A stretch of DNA of 64,000 nt from Silene latifolia (lineage: Eukaryota > Streptophyta > Magnoliopsida > Caryophyllales > Caryophyllaceae): assembly GCF_048544455.1 (NCBI RefSeq), contig NC_133538.1, positions 452,551,311 through 452,615,310 of the forward strand, given 5' to 3'. Below are positions 36,938 to 46,921 of this stretch, piece by piece. The notes beneath the pieces are model-generated. The model was not told the DNA's origin. It ran no database searches and saw nothing but the letters and a program-made list of their open reading frames with translations. The position numbers and the translations under genes are program-made. The stretch's first letter is position 1. Each line of letters begins with the position of its first letter.

Positions 36938-38675
36938 CAGATTTCTGCCTCCCCTTTTTTACGGCTGGTTTGGGGAGGCCGTTTTAGTGAGTTTCCGTTT
37001 CTTTTTCATTAGTTTCCATTTCCTTTGTAGATGTTTATATTCTCCCCGATTTTATTGTTGCTGCTGTTGATGTTTGCTGTTGAGCACAATGAGGGCATTG
37101 TGAGTTTTGGTTTGGGGAGGGTATATGCATATGTTTATTGCATTTGCATTTGTTATTTATTGCATTTCTGTTCCACGTTTATTGCATTTCAGCTTGCATT
37201 TGTTTTCACTATCAAAAAAAAAAATCAAAAAATTCAAAAATATCACGTTTACTTTAGCATGTAGGTCGAGTCGGAATGGATGGATTTCAATGATAAAATT
37301 GCTTTGCGTATTGTCTCATTGCCCTTCCTTGCACTTGTAATGTCGTTGAGTATGTCACTTGCATGGTCTACGAGTTTTTGTTGGAATTTTACTAAACAAA
37401 TAGACTTGACTCAATATTGGCAAACTACTTAAAATTTCTAAGGTTAGAACTTATTTAAACTGGTGTCATTTATGACCAGTTTCATGTAGGAATGAGAGTA
37501 GTTACTCCTCGTAAGGCATGTCACATAAATTTGCATAAACATGAATTTTATCTGCTTAATACCTGTATGCATTTGGTTTTGCGGTTTGCTGACACATGTG
37601 GAAGAGGTTCCCTTATTTCATTTTGCTCATAAGCTCCACAAAAGCCAAATTTGCCTTTTTTGTCCCATAAACTACATTCCAAATTTAGCCACCCTAGCCG
37701 AGCTAGTAAAGGTAGTTATTCGGGAATTTTATCTTGCGATTTGGTTTTTATTGTCTCGTGTGAGATATGCATCAGTCTTGGATGATTTGTTGGGAAATGA
37801 AGGGAAGTTTGAATTGAAAAAAAGAAAGAGAAAAAAAAAAGAGAAGAAGAAACTGAACTGGGCAGAGAGGTTCAGCTCAGCAGGGGTGGTCGATCGACTG
37901 CACCACCTGGTCGATCGACGGCCAATCCAGGTTTTGAAAAAAAAAAAAGTGAAGTGAAAGTCAGAAAAGAAAAAGAAAAAAAATGAAAGAAAAAAAGGAA
38001 ATCACATGATTAGAATGATTTTCGGATGGTGATTTTTAATTCCCATGTTGCTATTCATATTATTTGGGGAACTGTTATTATTTTTGGGAGTTTGTGAGAT
38101 TTGTGCTTACAAGTAGCACCGTTTTGATTTTTTTTTTCTCTCGAGTATGAGGTTGGGAAATGTTCAGAAATTTGGTTTTAGAAGTTGCTTGCTCGGCTTT
38201 ATCTCCTCTTATCCAAATTTATTTTAGCCCCTTCTTACCCGTAGCCTCACAATTCCAAAATCGCATCGGCATGTGTCATGGTTATTAAATGGTTGGAATG
38301 GATATGTACGGTTGTAGAGATATTTTTCATGTTAGATTGCAGGCATGTTTTTATGGGTCGTAGTTAGGTGAGAGACTTGTTTCGTTCATTCTTCTATCTT
38401 GCACAATTAAATTCTCACCCTATTCTTAAATTGAGTGAATGAGCGACCCGTGAGCGTCCGATATACACGAGTCTTGCAAGGTCGAAAGTTTGGTAAATTC
38501 TTGAACATGTTCAACTCGTTTGCGCTTAACAAAATACTTTGATATTATTTGTTGTATTAAATTGGTTGGGCATGATAATACGTTCTTGTTTTGAGAAAGA
38601 AATTCGTTCCAATAGGTGTTTAGATTGAGTCTTAGTGCTTGCTTGGGGACAAGCAAGGTTTGGTTTGGGGAGATT
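36938..38675 (+). other. Athila (+) 3' untranslated region and polypurine tract
   Basis: 1.7 kb without coding motifs. It holds an A-rich purine stretch (37817-38000) with two palindromes (GGTCGATCGACTG and GGTCGATCGACGG at 37888-37921). The polypurine tract TTTGGGGAGATT directly precedes the 3' LTR. Confidence 0.8.
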
Positions 38676-39980
38676 GGATACGTACATATTCTATACACTT
38701 TGTTAGCGATTTTGGCACGTATTTCTATGCATAATTGTTAGCTTTAAGCTATTATTTCTCCCGAAACGGTTTACTTTGTATTTCCTATGTCATTATTGCA
38801 GGAATGACCGGAAGTAAGCTAAATCGAGCCTTTATCCATTCCCGGGGGCATTTTATGGAAACTATGAAGTAGAAGCTCGGAACTAGATCGTCTTGGGATG
38901 CGTGCATGAAGATTGGAGGCTGGAATCTGCCACAGCACATCAAGTCGATTGACCAGAATATCCAGTCGGTCGACCATGGAGTTTAACAGAGAAGCAGCGT
39001 TGCCATCACTGTATTGGACGGTCGATCGACTGTGCCACTTGGTCGATCGACCAGGTCTCGAAGCTGTGATTTCTTTTAACGCATTCGTCTTTTAAAAGCC
39101 CACTTGTAATTTATCTTTTGGGCAGAACATTTATCAGTAGTACATAACAATAATTTAGTTATGCTTTTCATTATTCAACAACTGAAGTTTTAGATCTAGT
39201 TTTGGGAACGAAGAAGTAGAGGCTATGGATTTCAATCGATTGTTTTGTTCATCAAATCCTTTAGTAAGCTTTAATTCAATTTCAATTTTCACTTGTTCTT
39301 GTTTATTTTAATTCTAGTTTCTACCAATTTATGTTTAAGCAATTTAGGTTTAATCCTTTAGTTTTAAATTCCAATTCAATCATGTCAATTTTATTCTATG
39401 TCTTTAATTCTGCAATTGTTATATTCTTAATCATGCATAGCTAAATTCCTATGCTAGGAATTAGGGAATCCATGGCGTCATGAGTTGATTTTATTAAGTC
39501 TAGGTTGAACCCGTACCGGTCTTATTTACTGCTGTAAGACTTTACCCCTTTGCTAGATTGAGAGATTAGCGGAGTTAAATTTGTTACAAGTAATTGGAAA
39601 GACTAGTGGAGCGAAATCATTTTAGTTTCTTTCTTTCTAAGGTGGAAAAAAGACCGAGAGGCTTAATTCGAATAGGGACTTAGAGGACATATTTGACTTC
39701 CTGAGACGGTATTGGACAGACCTTGACTTTGCTTGACTGACCCTTAGGCCATGGTGAACCGAAGTTCCTAGCTGTTTTTTAATTATCTATTTTAAACTTC
39801 ATTCAGATTTCAGTAATTAGTCTAGAATCAACCAACCAACCCCCCCCCCCCCCCACCCCCATAATTGTTACTTCAATAGATTAAAAATAGCAAATAGAAT
39901 TGATCTTGTCTCTTTACTATCACTAGCTATAGTTTTAGTTTGGTTTATAAATTTAATTTTGATACAAAACGACGGTATCA
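38676..39980 (+). repeat. Athila (+) 3' LTR (about 1305 bp)
   Basis: Begins GGATACGTACATATTC, where the 5' LTR has TGATACGTGCATATTC, so the first base has mutated. It ends GACGGTATCA and is followed by the ACTAC duplication. It is not interrupted by the Tat element and so shows the original sequence at the Tat insertion site. Palindromes lie at 39020-39055. Confidence 0.93.
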
Positions 39981-40943
39981 ACTACCGTGAAGGACTCATT
40001 GGGAGGTCGTAATTTTGATGTTCAGTATAACCCAGGTATGAGCCATTAAGTACGTTGTTGATTTATTACTTTGTTAAAAGTGTTTTACGTAGTTGCATGA
40101 ACAAGGTTCATTTTGAGTTAAACTTTAGGTTGTATTAAAGTTTCAAAGTTGAGTTAAAAATGTTTCATGAAACTGTATTAAAGTTTCAAAGTGTAAGTAA
40201 TAAATTTTCTGGAAAAAGTTTCATGAAAAATATAATAAAGTTTCAAAGTGTAAGTAATAAAGTTTCTGAAAAACATAAAGATTCAAATTTTATTTGCTAA
40301 CTCAGGTACATTTGAGGCGAGTTGTTCCTGTAAACCTTTTGAGAGGAAGGGACTACTCTGCAGGTACATAATTTGGATTTATTCCGGTAATGGGATTCAA
40401 AAAATTCCGGAATCTGGAGTTGCTAGAAGATGGACAAAGGATGCATTGCGGAGTGGTGACTATAGTTGTACCGGGGAGTTTACAGATGATATGGATATTA
40501 TAGACAATAAGCAACTTCAGATGACAAAATTGTGGTCGAAAGTTCACGAAACAATTGGAATGCTTGTAGAAAGGGAAAAGGAAGACGTTAAGGGTCTAAC
40601 AAATTTAATAAGGGAATTTAGGGAGAAGCTAATACCGATTGGTGAGAAGTTGAATAAACAATAGCAAATGGAAAAATTACTTGGTTGTAAAGCAATTAAG
40701 GAGATTTTGATACTGCTACATAAATATTCCAAAAACAAAGTGAGTGGGAAAAGGATTTTGTCTAGTAAAGCAAAGGTTGTTGCTATTGCAAGTAAGCTGA
40801 AACGCATGTGCAATAATTGCAAGCAAATGGCATACCATGACAAGAGGAACTGCCCTAACCCTTTTGTTGAGCGTCTACCGCAGTTGTCAGAATCATCTGA
40901 AGAAGAGGAGGAGGAAGAAGTAGAGGACTTATCGGAGAACTAG
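39981..40943 (+). pseudogene. FAR1-RELATED SEQUENCE-like gene, 3' part (SWIM zinc finger and C-terminus)
   Basis: Starts with the duplicated ACTAC. The remaining exon 3 ends near 40035 at a GTATGA donor; a 270-bp intron ends with an ACTCAG acceptor, and the last exon runs from 40306 to a TAG at 40941. It encodes a SWIM-type finger, C-S-C-K-P-F-E-R-K-G-L-L-C-R-Y, in which the final metal-binding His is replaced by Tyr, a C-to-T change. A TAG at 40662 breaks the frame before a second cysteine motif (C-N-N-C-K-Q-M-A-Y-H-D-K-R-N-C) and a Glu-rich end. These C-terminal features are usual in the family. Confidence 0.88.
40036..40305. repeat. Last intron of the FAR1-like gene with TTTCAAAGT repeats
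   Basis: The intron contains several AAAGTTTCAAAGT and GTTTCATGAAA units, related to those in the intron at 14382-14940. Confidence 0.65.
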
Positions 40944-42188
40944 ACTGTTTTTTTTTTATTAGATTGTATTCTTGAAGTGAATTTCTTAGCCTTGTTGGAA
41001 AAACTTTGAAGTTAAAACTTTTGTATGCAAAGTATCTTAGATGTTTGTATTGTAAGACAGTGGTTTTGAAAATACCTTATGAATAGTAGGATTCCATTTA
41101 AATTTCCATTTCAGTGTTGAAGTTCGAAGTTTTTTTAATTAAAATTCTAAAATTGATGCTTAAAGTTTTAGTAGGATCATTGGGAATTGACAATTATTGA
41201 TATAGAATTTCAAAGTTCACGCTTGAAGTTTCACAAGTATTGGTATAGAATTTCAAAGTTGACGTTTGAAGTTCCCGGCACAGTGTTGAAGTTTCTAATA
41301 TTGAAAATTAGAAATTTAAAATTCGCGCAAAAAAGTTGCTCTATTAGACATGGGAATTTTGAAAGCACGTACGAGGATAAAGTTTAAGTTTTTTTGATGT
41401 AAAATTTCAAATTTAAAGCTTAAAGTACGAGGATAAAGTTTAAGTTTTTTTGATGTAAAATTTCAAATTTAACGCTTAAAGTTTCAATAGTGAACTTTTG
41501 GATCAGAAAGTCATGTCCAAAGGCTGAAGTTTCATACTTTATGAGTTGAAATTTCGAAATGCATGGTCAAAGTTTCAAGAGTGAAAATTGGAATTAAAAT
41601 ATCATCTACGTAGTTGAAGTTTCATCATGCGTGAGTTGAAATTTCAAAGTTCATGCTTAAAGTTTCAATAGTGAAGTTTTTAATCAGAAAGCCGTGTAGA
41701 GGTTAAAGTTTCATAAGTTGTGGGTTAAAATTTCAAAGTGCACATTTAAAGTGTGAATGTTGAAGTAGGGGATTAAAAGTTCAAGTACGTTTTTGAAGTT
41801 TTACAGTTTGTGATTTAAAATTTCAAAATGAACACATAAAGTTTCAGTAGTGAAGTTCCAAATTTTGTGTGTTAATGTTTCAATATTAAAGTTTCAGAAA
41901 GTGAAGATTAAAATTTGTTGGTACATTAAAAACTACTAATTTGTAATTAAAATTCCGAAGGTGAGGCTTAAGGTTACAATGTTCATTGGAAATAAAATCC
42001 ATGTTCATCATTAGGGTTCCATTTTTGTAGAAAATTACAAAACTTGTGAAGCAACATTTCAAAGGTTGGCCATAAAGTTTTAAATGAAAACTTGCATAGG
42101 AAAGTATGACAAGTACCAGTTACAGTATATTCAAAACAATACACAAAATGAAACATTAACAGGCGAATGAAACATTAATAGCCAATTG
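40944..42188. repeat. 3' flank of the FAR1-like gene: TTTCAAAGTT repeat field
   Basis: From about 41100 to 42080 the DNA is a field of diverged units with the two halves AAATTTCAAAGTTCACG and TTAAAGTTTCA at 50-80 base intervals. A recent 56-bp exact-looking tandem duplication lies at 41371-41482. No gene was seen. Confidence 0.7.
41371..41482. repeat. 56-bp tandem duplication
   Basis: Two adjacent units beginning ACGAGGATAAAGTTTAAG, at 41371-41426 and 41427-41482, differ at about one or two positions. Confidence 0.9.
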
Positions 42189-42487
42189 TTATTTTTTATT
42201 CAAAATCTTCGAAACTTTACGCCTAGTATATACGACTTGCCATAAGCTTTCCTTTCCGTCGATAAATTTTGTCACGTTCTCCATGGTATCTTTTCGAACT
42301 TTGTTCATATCGGATAATACAAGTGCCGCAGCCAATTGGATAACCAGATAGCGCCGGCCAACCTTCCTCATAACGTCGTCATGCTCGAAAGGGACACCCT
42401 CATAACATAACATATGCATCATGGTGAGTATGCCAGACTCGAGCACATTAGGTTTTGGACTTTGCCATTTAAATTGGATCTAACGGT
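42189..42487 (-). pseudogene. C-terminal fragment resembling a ULP1-type (C48) protease
   Basis: Read leftwards, the frame gives W-Q-S-P-K-P-N-V-L-E-S-G-I-L-T-M-M-H-M-L, then V-M-R-K-V-G-R-R-Y-L and an end at 42189. The layout recalls the last catalytic block of SUMO/ubiquitin-like proteases (Q then about ten residues then D-C-G-V with a hydrophobic helix), but the expected D-C-G reads E-S-G, so the nucleophile would be lost. It converges tail-to-tail with the FAR1-like gene. On its upstream side an in-frame stop near 42488 and then the Athila LTR at 42500 cut it off. Recognition rests on a short motif; it could be another gene tail. Confidence 0.45.
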
Positions 42488-42499
42488 GCTTAAACTTAG

Positions 42500-43983
42500 T
42501 GACAGGGTTGTCGTATACCTATCAAAAATAACTAACTAAACTAACTATATAGCTAGGGAAGTCAGGTCGATCTCCTCAGGGAGGCAAGATATCTGTAAAG
42601 GTCCGTCTATTTCGTCACAAATGGGGAGGGGGGGTTGTAATTGGTTCCCTAAACTAAAGGTGTAAAAGGAAGAGAAGCAAGGAAAGAGAAATAAAGGCAG
42701 AAAATGAGATTAAACTATCAATAGAGAGGGGACATGTCAGGATTTCGGTTCACTACGGTAGTCCAGTGACTCAACTGTAAACAACTTAGATAAATTACTG
42801 CGAGACGGATATGGAAAGGTCCTTCCGGTCCACTTTATATCCTAAATTACCACTAACTTAACTTTCGTCCTCGTCAGGGTAGTCTACTGTTCATAGCAAG
42901 TCTATTTAGTCCAATCTTCCGATTCAGGATTAAACTTAACCAGATTAAAAGGGTGACTCAAAAGCATGCACTCAACTACGTCGGTAGATACAGTTATATT
43001 GCTATGGGGACAGAGTCTCACAATTAGTTCATCTAACCCATTTACTACATCGTCACATTTCTACCGTAGATCCCCTAATCCCGACATTAAATGATTTAGC
43101 TACTCATATCGCTAATGTTGTCAATAATAACAATATTAAGATAACTAATGTAAAGCATGATGAAATAGTAATTAACATGGATAAACAAAAATTAGGGCAG
43201 AAATTAAGGAAGAGCAAAACAAGTAATTAAGATGAATAAATGAAAGATTAAAATTAAAAAGGGAGAAAGAGATTACAATCACAAGAATCCGGCGTAAAGA
43301 ACAAACAAATCCGAGCTAAATAACCCCGAAAGCAAAGTTACAGTGAAAGAGAAAAAGTAACGCAGTCTTTTGTGAAAGATGAAAATGATAAGATAAAAAC
43401 TTAATAGAATAGATGCTAAAGACCTAGTTATTATGCGTTTATATAGAAAAACTACTAAGTCCATAAGCTAAAACACATTCACGGACTAATTAAAGCCCAT
43501 GAAAGCCAAAACCACTCGATCGAGTAGTCTGAAACCACTCGATCGAGCATTTCTCCAAATAATCTACTCGATCGAACAAAATTGTTACTCGATCGAGTAA
43601 CTCCTAATTCCAGCACTTCTCGATCGAGCATAATACTACTCGATCGACCAACCTCAGCCATAGAAACCACTCGATCGAGTGATAAAACAGCTCGATCGAG
43701 TATTCTTCTTCCAAAACAGCTCAAACTTGTGACCGACTGCCTCGTAGACCGTTCCTTCACGCATCCCAATGCAAGATCTCACTCTGAAAAATCCCGTCTC
43801 CTCGAAATGCATGCAAAAAGGACGAAAATGGAGCGATTCTACTACTTCCACGTTCATTTCTATAAAACAGACAAAACGAACCAAAGTAGCCAATTCGGGG
43901 CATAATACTATATAAACAGTACAAAAGTACATGGAAATATGTGCTTAAATACGCTAAAAAGACTATACAAAATGCACGTATCA
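42500..43983 (-). repeat. Athila (-) 3' LTR (about 1484 bp)
   Basis: On the minus strand it starts TGATACGTGCATTTTG next to a polypurine tract and ends near CCCTGTCA at 42500; the far end is inferred from the TG/CA rule because the partner LTR is missing. Its first bases match the LTR start of the plus-strand Athila. It holds an eight-member ACTCGATCGAGT array (43513-43702). Confidence 0.75.
43513..43702. repeat. ACTCGATCGAGT palindrome array in the Athila (-) LTR
   Basis: Eight intact CGATCGA cores spaced 19-32 bases, most inside CACTCGATCGAGT or CTACTCGATCGA. Sequence between them shows no repeat. Confidence 0.92.
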
Positions 43984-44185
43984 AATCTCCCCAAAACGAA
44001 CCTTTACTCATCCTCGAGTAAACAAAAATGCAACTAATGGAACGGAAATGAAAACTCAGAGCTAACTTAACTTGTCTACTTGAACCAATTTAATGCAACA
44101 AAAATTAACAGTTATAGTTATGCAGTCAATACGCAATCGAGTTATAAGTTGTTTAGAAACATAGCCAACCTATCGACCTTGCAAG
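43984..44185 (-). other. Athila (-) polypurine tract and 3' untranslated region, left piece
   Basis: Minus strand GTTTTGGGGAGATT abuts the LTR. The segment ends at GCAAG (44181-44185), the target duplicated by family B, and resembles the 3' untranslated region of the plus-strand Athila (for example the CGACCTTGCAAG phrase, in inverse form near 38475). Confidence 0.8.
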
Positions 44186-45509
44186 TGTGACACCCCCATA
44201 TACCAAAGAGCCTTTTTAAGACCTTCCCTAGCATATAAGGATATCACCATCTCGGTTGCCCGAGGAAAGTAATCATCAAAGGTCAATAAAAGAACGTTAA
44301 ATTGCTTTACAAGCGTTACAACCAAACTGTTAAAAGAAAGATACAACTCATCACTATATCCTACTTCCTGTCATAACTCGTGAGGACTCATCCCAGCCCG
44401 GACTCCAGCAATCATCCAAGACAACACCTGCTAAGACTGACTGCTCACCATAAGGGATCACGGCAGACACAACAAACAAACAGGCAACCACACAAGGTTA
44501 GTAACTGATAAAACACCATAATCCTGACAAACTTGTAACAAGCACAACCAAACACACACACGGCCACCATCACTTCAACCAAACACCGTCACCGACTGTC
44601 CACTGGACCAGCCCTGCCAGTGGGGGACCGTAGTCGTTCCCACCTAAGCCCCGCTCATCATATCGAGCGATAACCCCGTCCCATTAATGTGAACATCCCC
44701 TCCCGTGGCGGGTTCCACGGAGGGCAAAACTAGGGCGTGAAGCCACTCCCGCAAGTGACTCCACTCAGCCGAGGACGCAGCTCGAGAACCAGAGACAATC
44801 AATCACAGACATCTGCAAAACAACAACAACCTACAACCTGTATACACCAATCGATTACCGCATATACTCTACCACACACACTCACAACAACAACAACACC
44901 ACAAACACGACACAACAACCGACACACTAGACCAACCACAGAAACTGAGTAGGCGAACCTACCTTTAAGCGACTGCAACGGTTCCATGACCTCATACGCA
45001 AGACCCAGCAATCAAGAAACACCTATACACATAATACAATCGTCTATCACTACCATTCTAACCCTAACTGAAAACACAAAGACACGGATGATGATGACGA
45101 CATACCTACATGAGGAAATCTGGCAAAGGACCGATACCCGACTCAAGCTATGCACTCCTATGGCACAAGGACCTTCAAAGGCTCCCATGGAAGGTATTTG
45201 GTGAAGGAAGGAGTAAGAGACGCCATTTAGTTTTAGAAGAAAGAGGCGGAAATGATTTACGGTTTTAAGAAAACACGATTATAAACCCTCGCTGAAAAGA
45301 CGCTACTCGATCGAGTAACTAACGTACTTGATCGAGTGGCCCCTACTCGATCGAGTATCCAAGCTACTCGATCGAGTAGCCTCTACTCTATCGAGTACCA
45401 CCCACAAATCAAGACAAAAGATAACTTTGGCACGTATTCCTAAGGACTATTACTGCTCACAAGGTCAGTCAATGCTGGTCAACGGGTTCCTAAAAGGGCG
45501 GGTATTAAA
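44186..45509 (-). repeat. Family B 3' LTR
   Basis: Copy of 50652-51977. On the minus strand its first bases read TTTAATACCCGCC where the partner has TGTAATACCCGCC. It holds a palindrome cluster at 45303-45400 in which one member has decayed (CTTGATCGAG) relative to the partner LTR. Confidence 0.92.
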
Positions 45510-46921
45510 GTCTTTCCCCTTTAAAAAGAACTCCGTCCCCAAAGTTCAACTCACCCTTCCCAAACACACCAGATACGGAAACAAGATCGACGACATCACT
45601 CTTCCAACATAGGTCGCTACTCCTCAGAAATACTATCCCTCATGTCACCATCATCAACTGTCTACCACACCATGTCTAACACACCGTATAGATCGACTTC
45701 TACAATCTACCACTTGAAGTAACAACCTCAGAACTCAGACCAACACAACCAACGACTACACTGTTGTTCCCTACTCTTAACCTTGTACTAAGAGACTATA
45801 CTTTTACTAATACGCGACTATCGACACAAAACATGTCACATAACAAAACTATGTTACCCAACGGTTCTATTCCAACGCATGACATCATAACTCTCTCTCT
45901 ATGACCGTCTTTTCATGGCACATTATTCAACTTTTACTCCAAAATACCTATTACATAACAACCAAATGAAAAAAATTATAGTTTCATACTAGAAATGTAA
46001 CAGAAATACTAGAAAACGTTATAAACAAATAACAAAATTATTGTAATATCGGCCTTTTTATTTTGCAACATTACTCTTCCCCTCTAAAAGGAACTTCGTC
46101 CCCGAAGTTCACCACTGAATTATTGCCCACATTACCAGAACTTTACCTCTTGACGTTTATCCAACACATACAATTCCTTGTTGACATTACTCATTAATCA
46201 TACAAACATTAGTTCATAAAATCATTTGCAACTTTATTCGAATAATTAGCCACAGTCACGGATACATGTACGTATCAATTGTATATAAGGGAATACGCGA
46301 ATCCTGTGAAATATAACTAGTAGACGTTGAGGATGTAAAATGAATGCAATAAGAACCAACTACTACTTGCACTATTCGTTACAAATCCGCACTCAAAATC
46401 CAAACACGACTTCCAACATATCAAATTAACAGTCCAAACATATTACTAATCGTCAACAACCATGTTAAACATCAAAACATGCAATGATATAACCATTAAA
46501 ACAATTTTAATTAGCGAAATGTTCCTGTAACAATGCTACTCGATCGAGTATGTAGGGTACTCGATCGAGCTGGCCTTACTCGATCGAGCGTCTTAGCTAC
46601 TCGATCGAGTAGCCTGAGATCAGAATGATCTCTACCTGCCACACCTGCAGCTACTCGACCGAGTAGGGGGCACTCTGTCAAGTGGCCACAGGTCAAACGA
46701 CTCCAAAATTTCCTCTTTCAACACAAAACGAATATATATATATATATATATACGCGAGTCGGGATGATAACCCGACTCCAAGTCCCACAAACAAGTCTCA
46801 ACAAAGCAAGTACGGCCTTATGGCCAACATACAACCAAACCTGACATGTACGAAAATCAAAGGTTCCAAACAACGCAAACTAATATCCACGCAACCATGA
46901 ACAAGATAAGAAAAAGAAGTA
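45510..46921 (-). other. Family B 3' interior, two polypurine-like motifs and a palindrome cluster
   Basis: No domain is encoded. The polypurine tract lies beside the LTR (minus strand CTTTTTAAAGGGGAAAGAC, about 45510-45530) with GAACTTTGGGGACGGAGTTC just upstream. A second, similar block (GAACTTCGGGGACGAAGTTCC followed by TTTTAGAGGGGAAG on the minus strand) lies at 46076-46115. Five palindromes (four intact) occur at 46534-46665, and a TA dinucleotide run at 46733-46752. Confidence 0.8.

Larger units (their letters stand above)
16041..39980 (+). mobile_element. Athila-lineage Ty3/gypsy element, degenerate but full-structure, with a nested Tat element
   Basis: The boundaries are firm: TGATACGTG start, GGTATCA end and a perfect ACTAC duplication at 16036-16040 and 39981-39985, inside exon 3 of the FAR1-like gene. 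Without the 11.8 kb Tat insertion in its 5' LTR the element is about 12.2 kb. Order: LTR, Asp-tRNA-type primer site, gag, protease, reverse transcriptase, RNase H, integrase, a 3' ORF of the Athila type, long 3' untranslated region, polypurine tract, LTR. Protease to integrase stays in one frame with about seven stops and no frameshift, so decay has been mainly by point change. GGTCGATCGACC palindrome clusters recur in the LTR, the gag-protease linker and both 3' non-coding parts. Confidence 0.93.

Noticed and set aside
28983..39860. C-runs as G-quadruplex signals
   Set aside because: They are single homopolymer runs in the Athila LTRs without the four-tract spacing of a usual quadruplex, and differ in length between LTRs as slippage predicts.
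43513..43702. CRISPR-like array of short repeats with unique spacers
   Set aside because: The repeats are only about 10-12 bases, imperfect and irregularly spaced, sit inside a plant LTR retrotransposon, and no cas-like gene is present.
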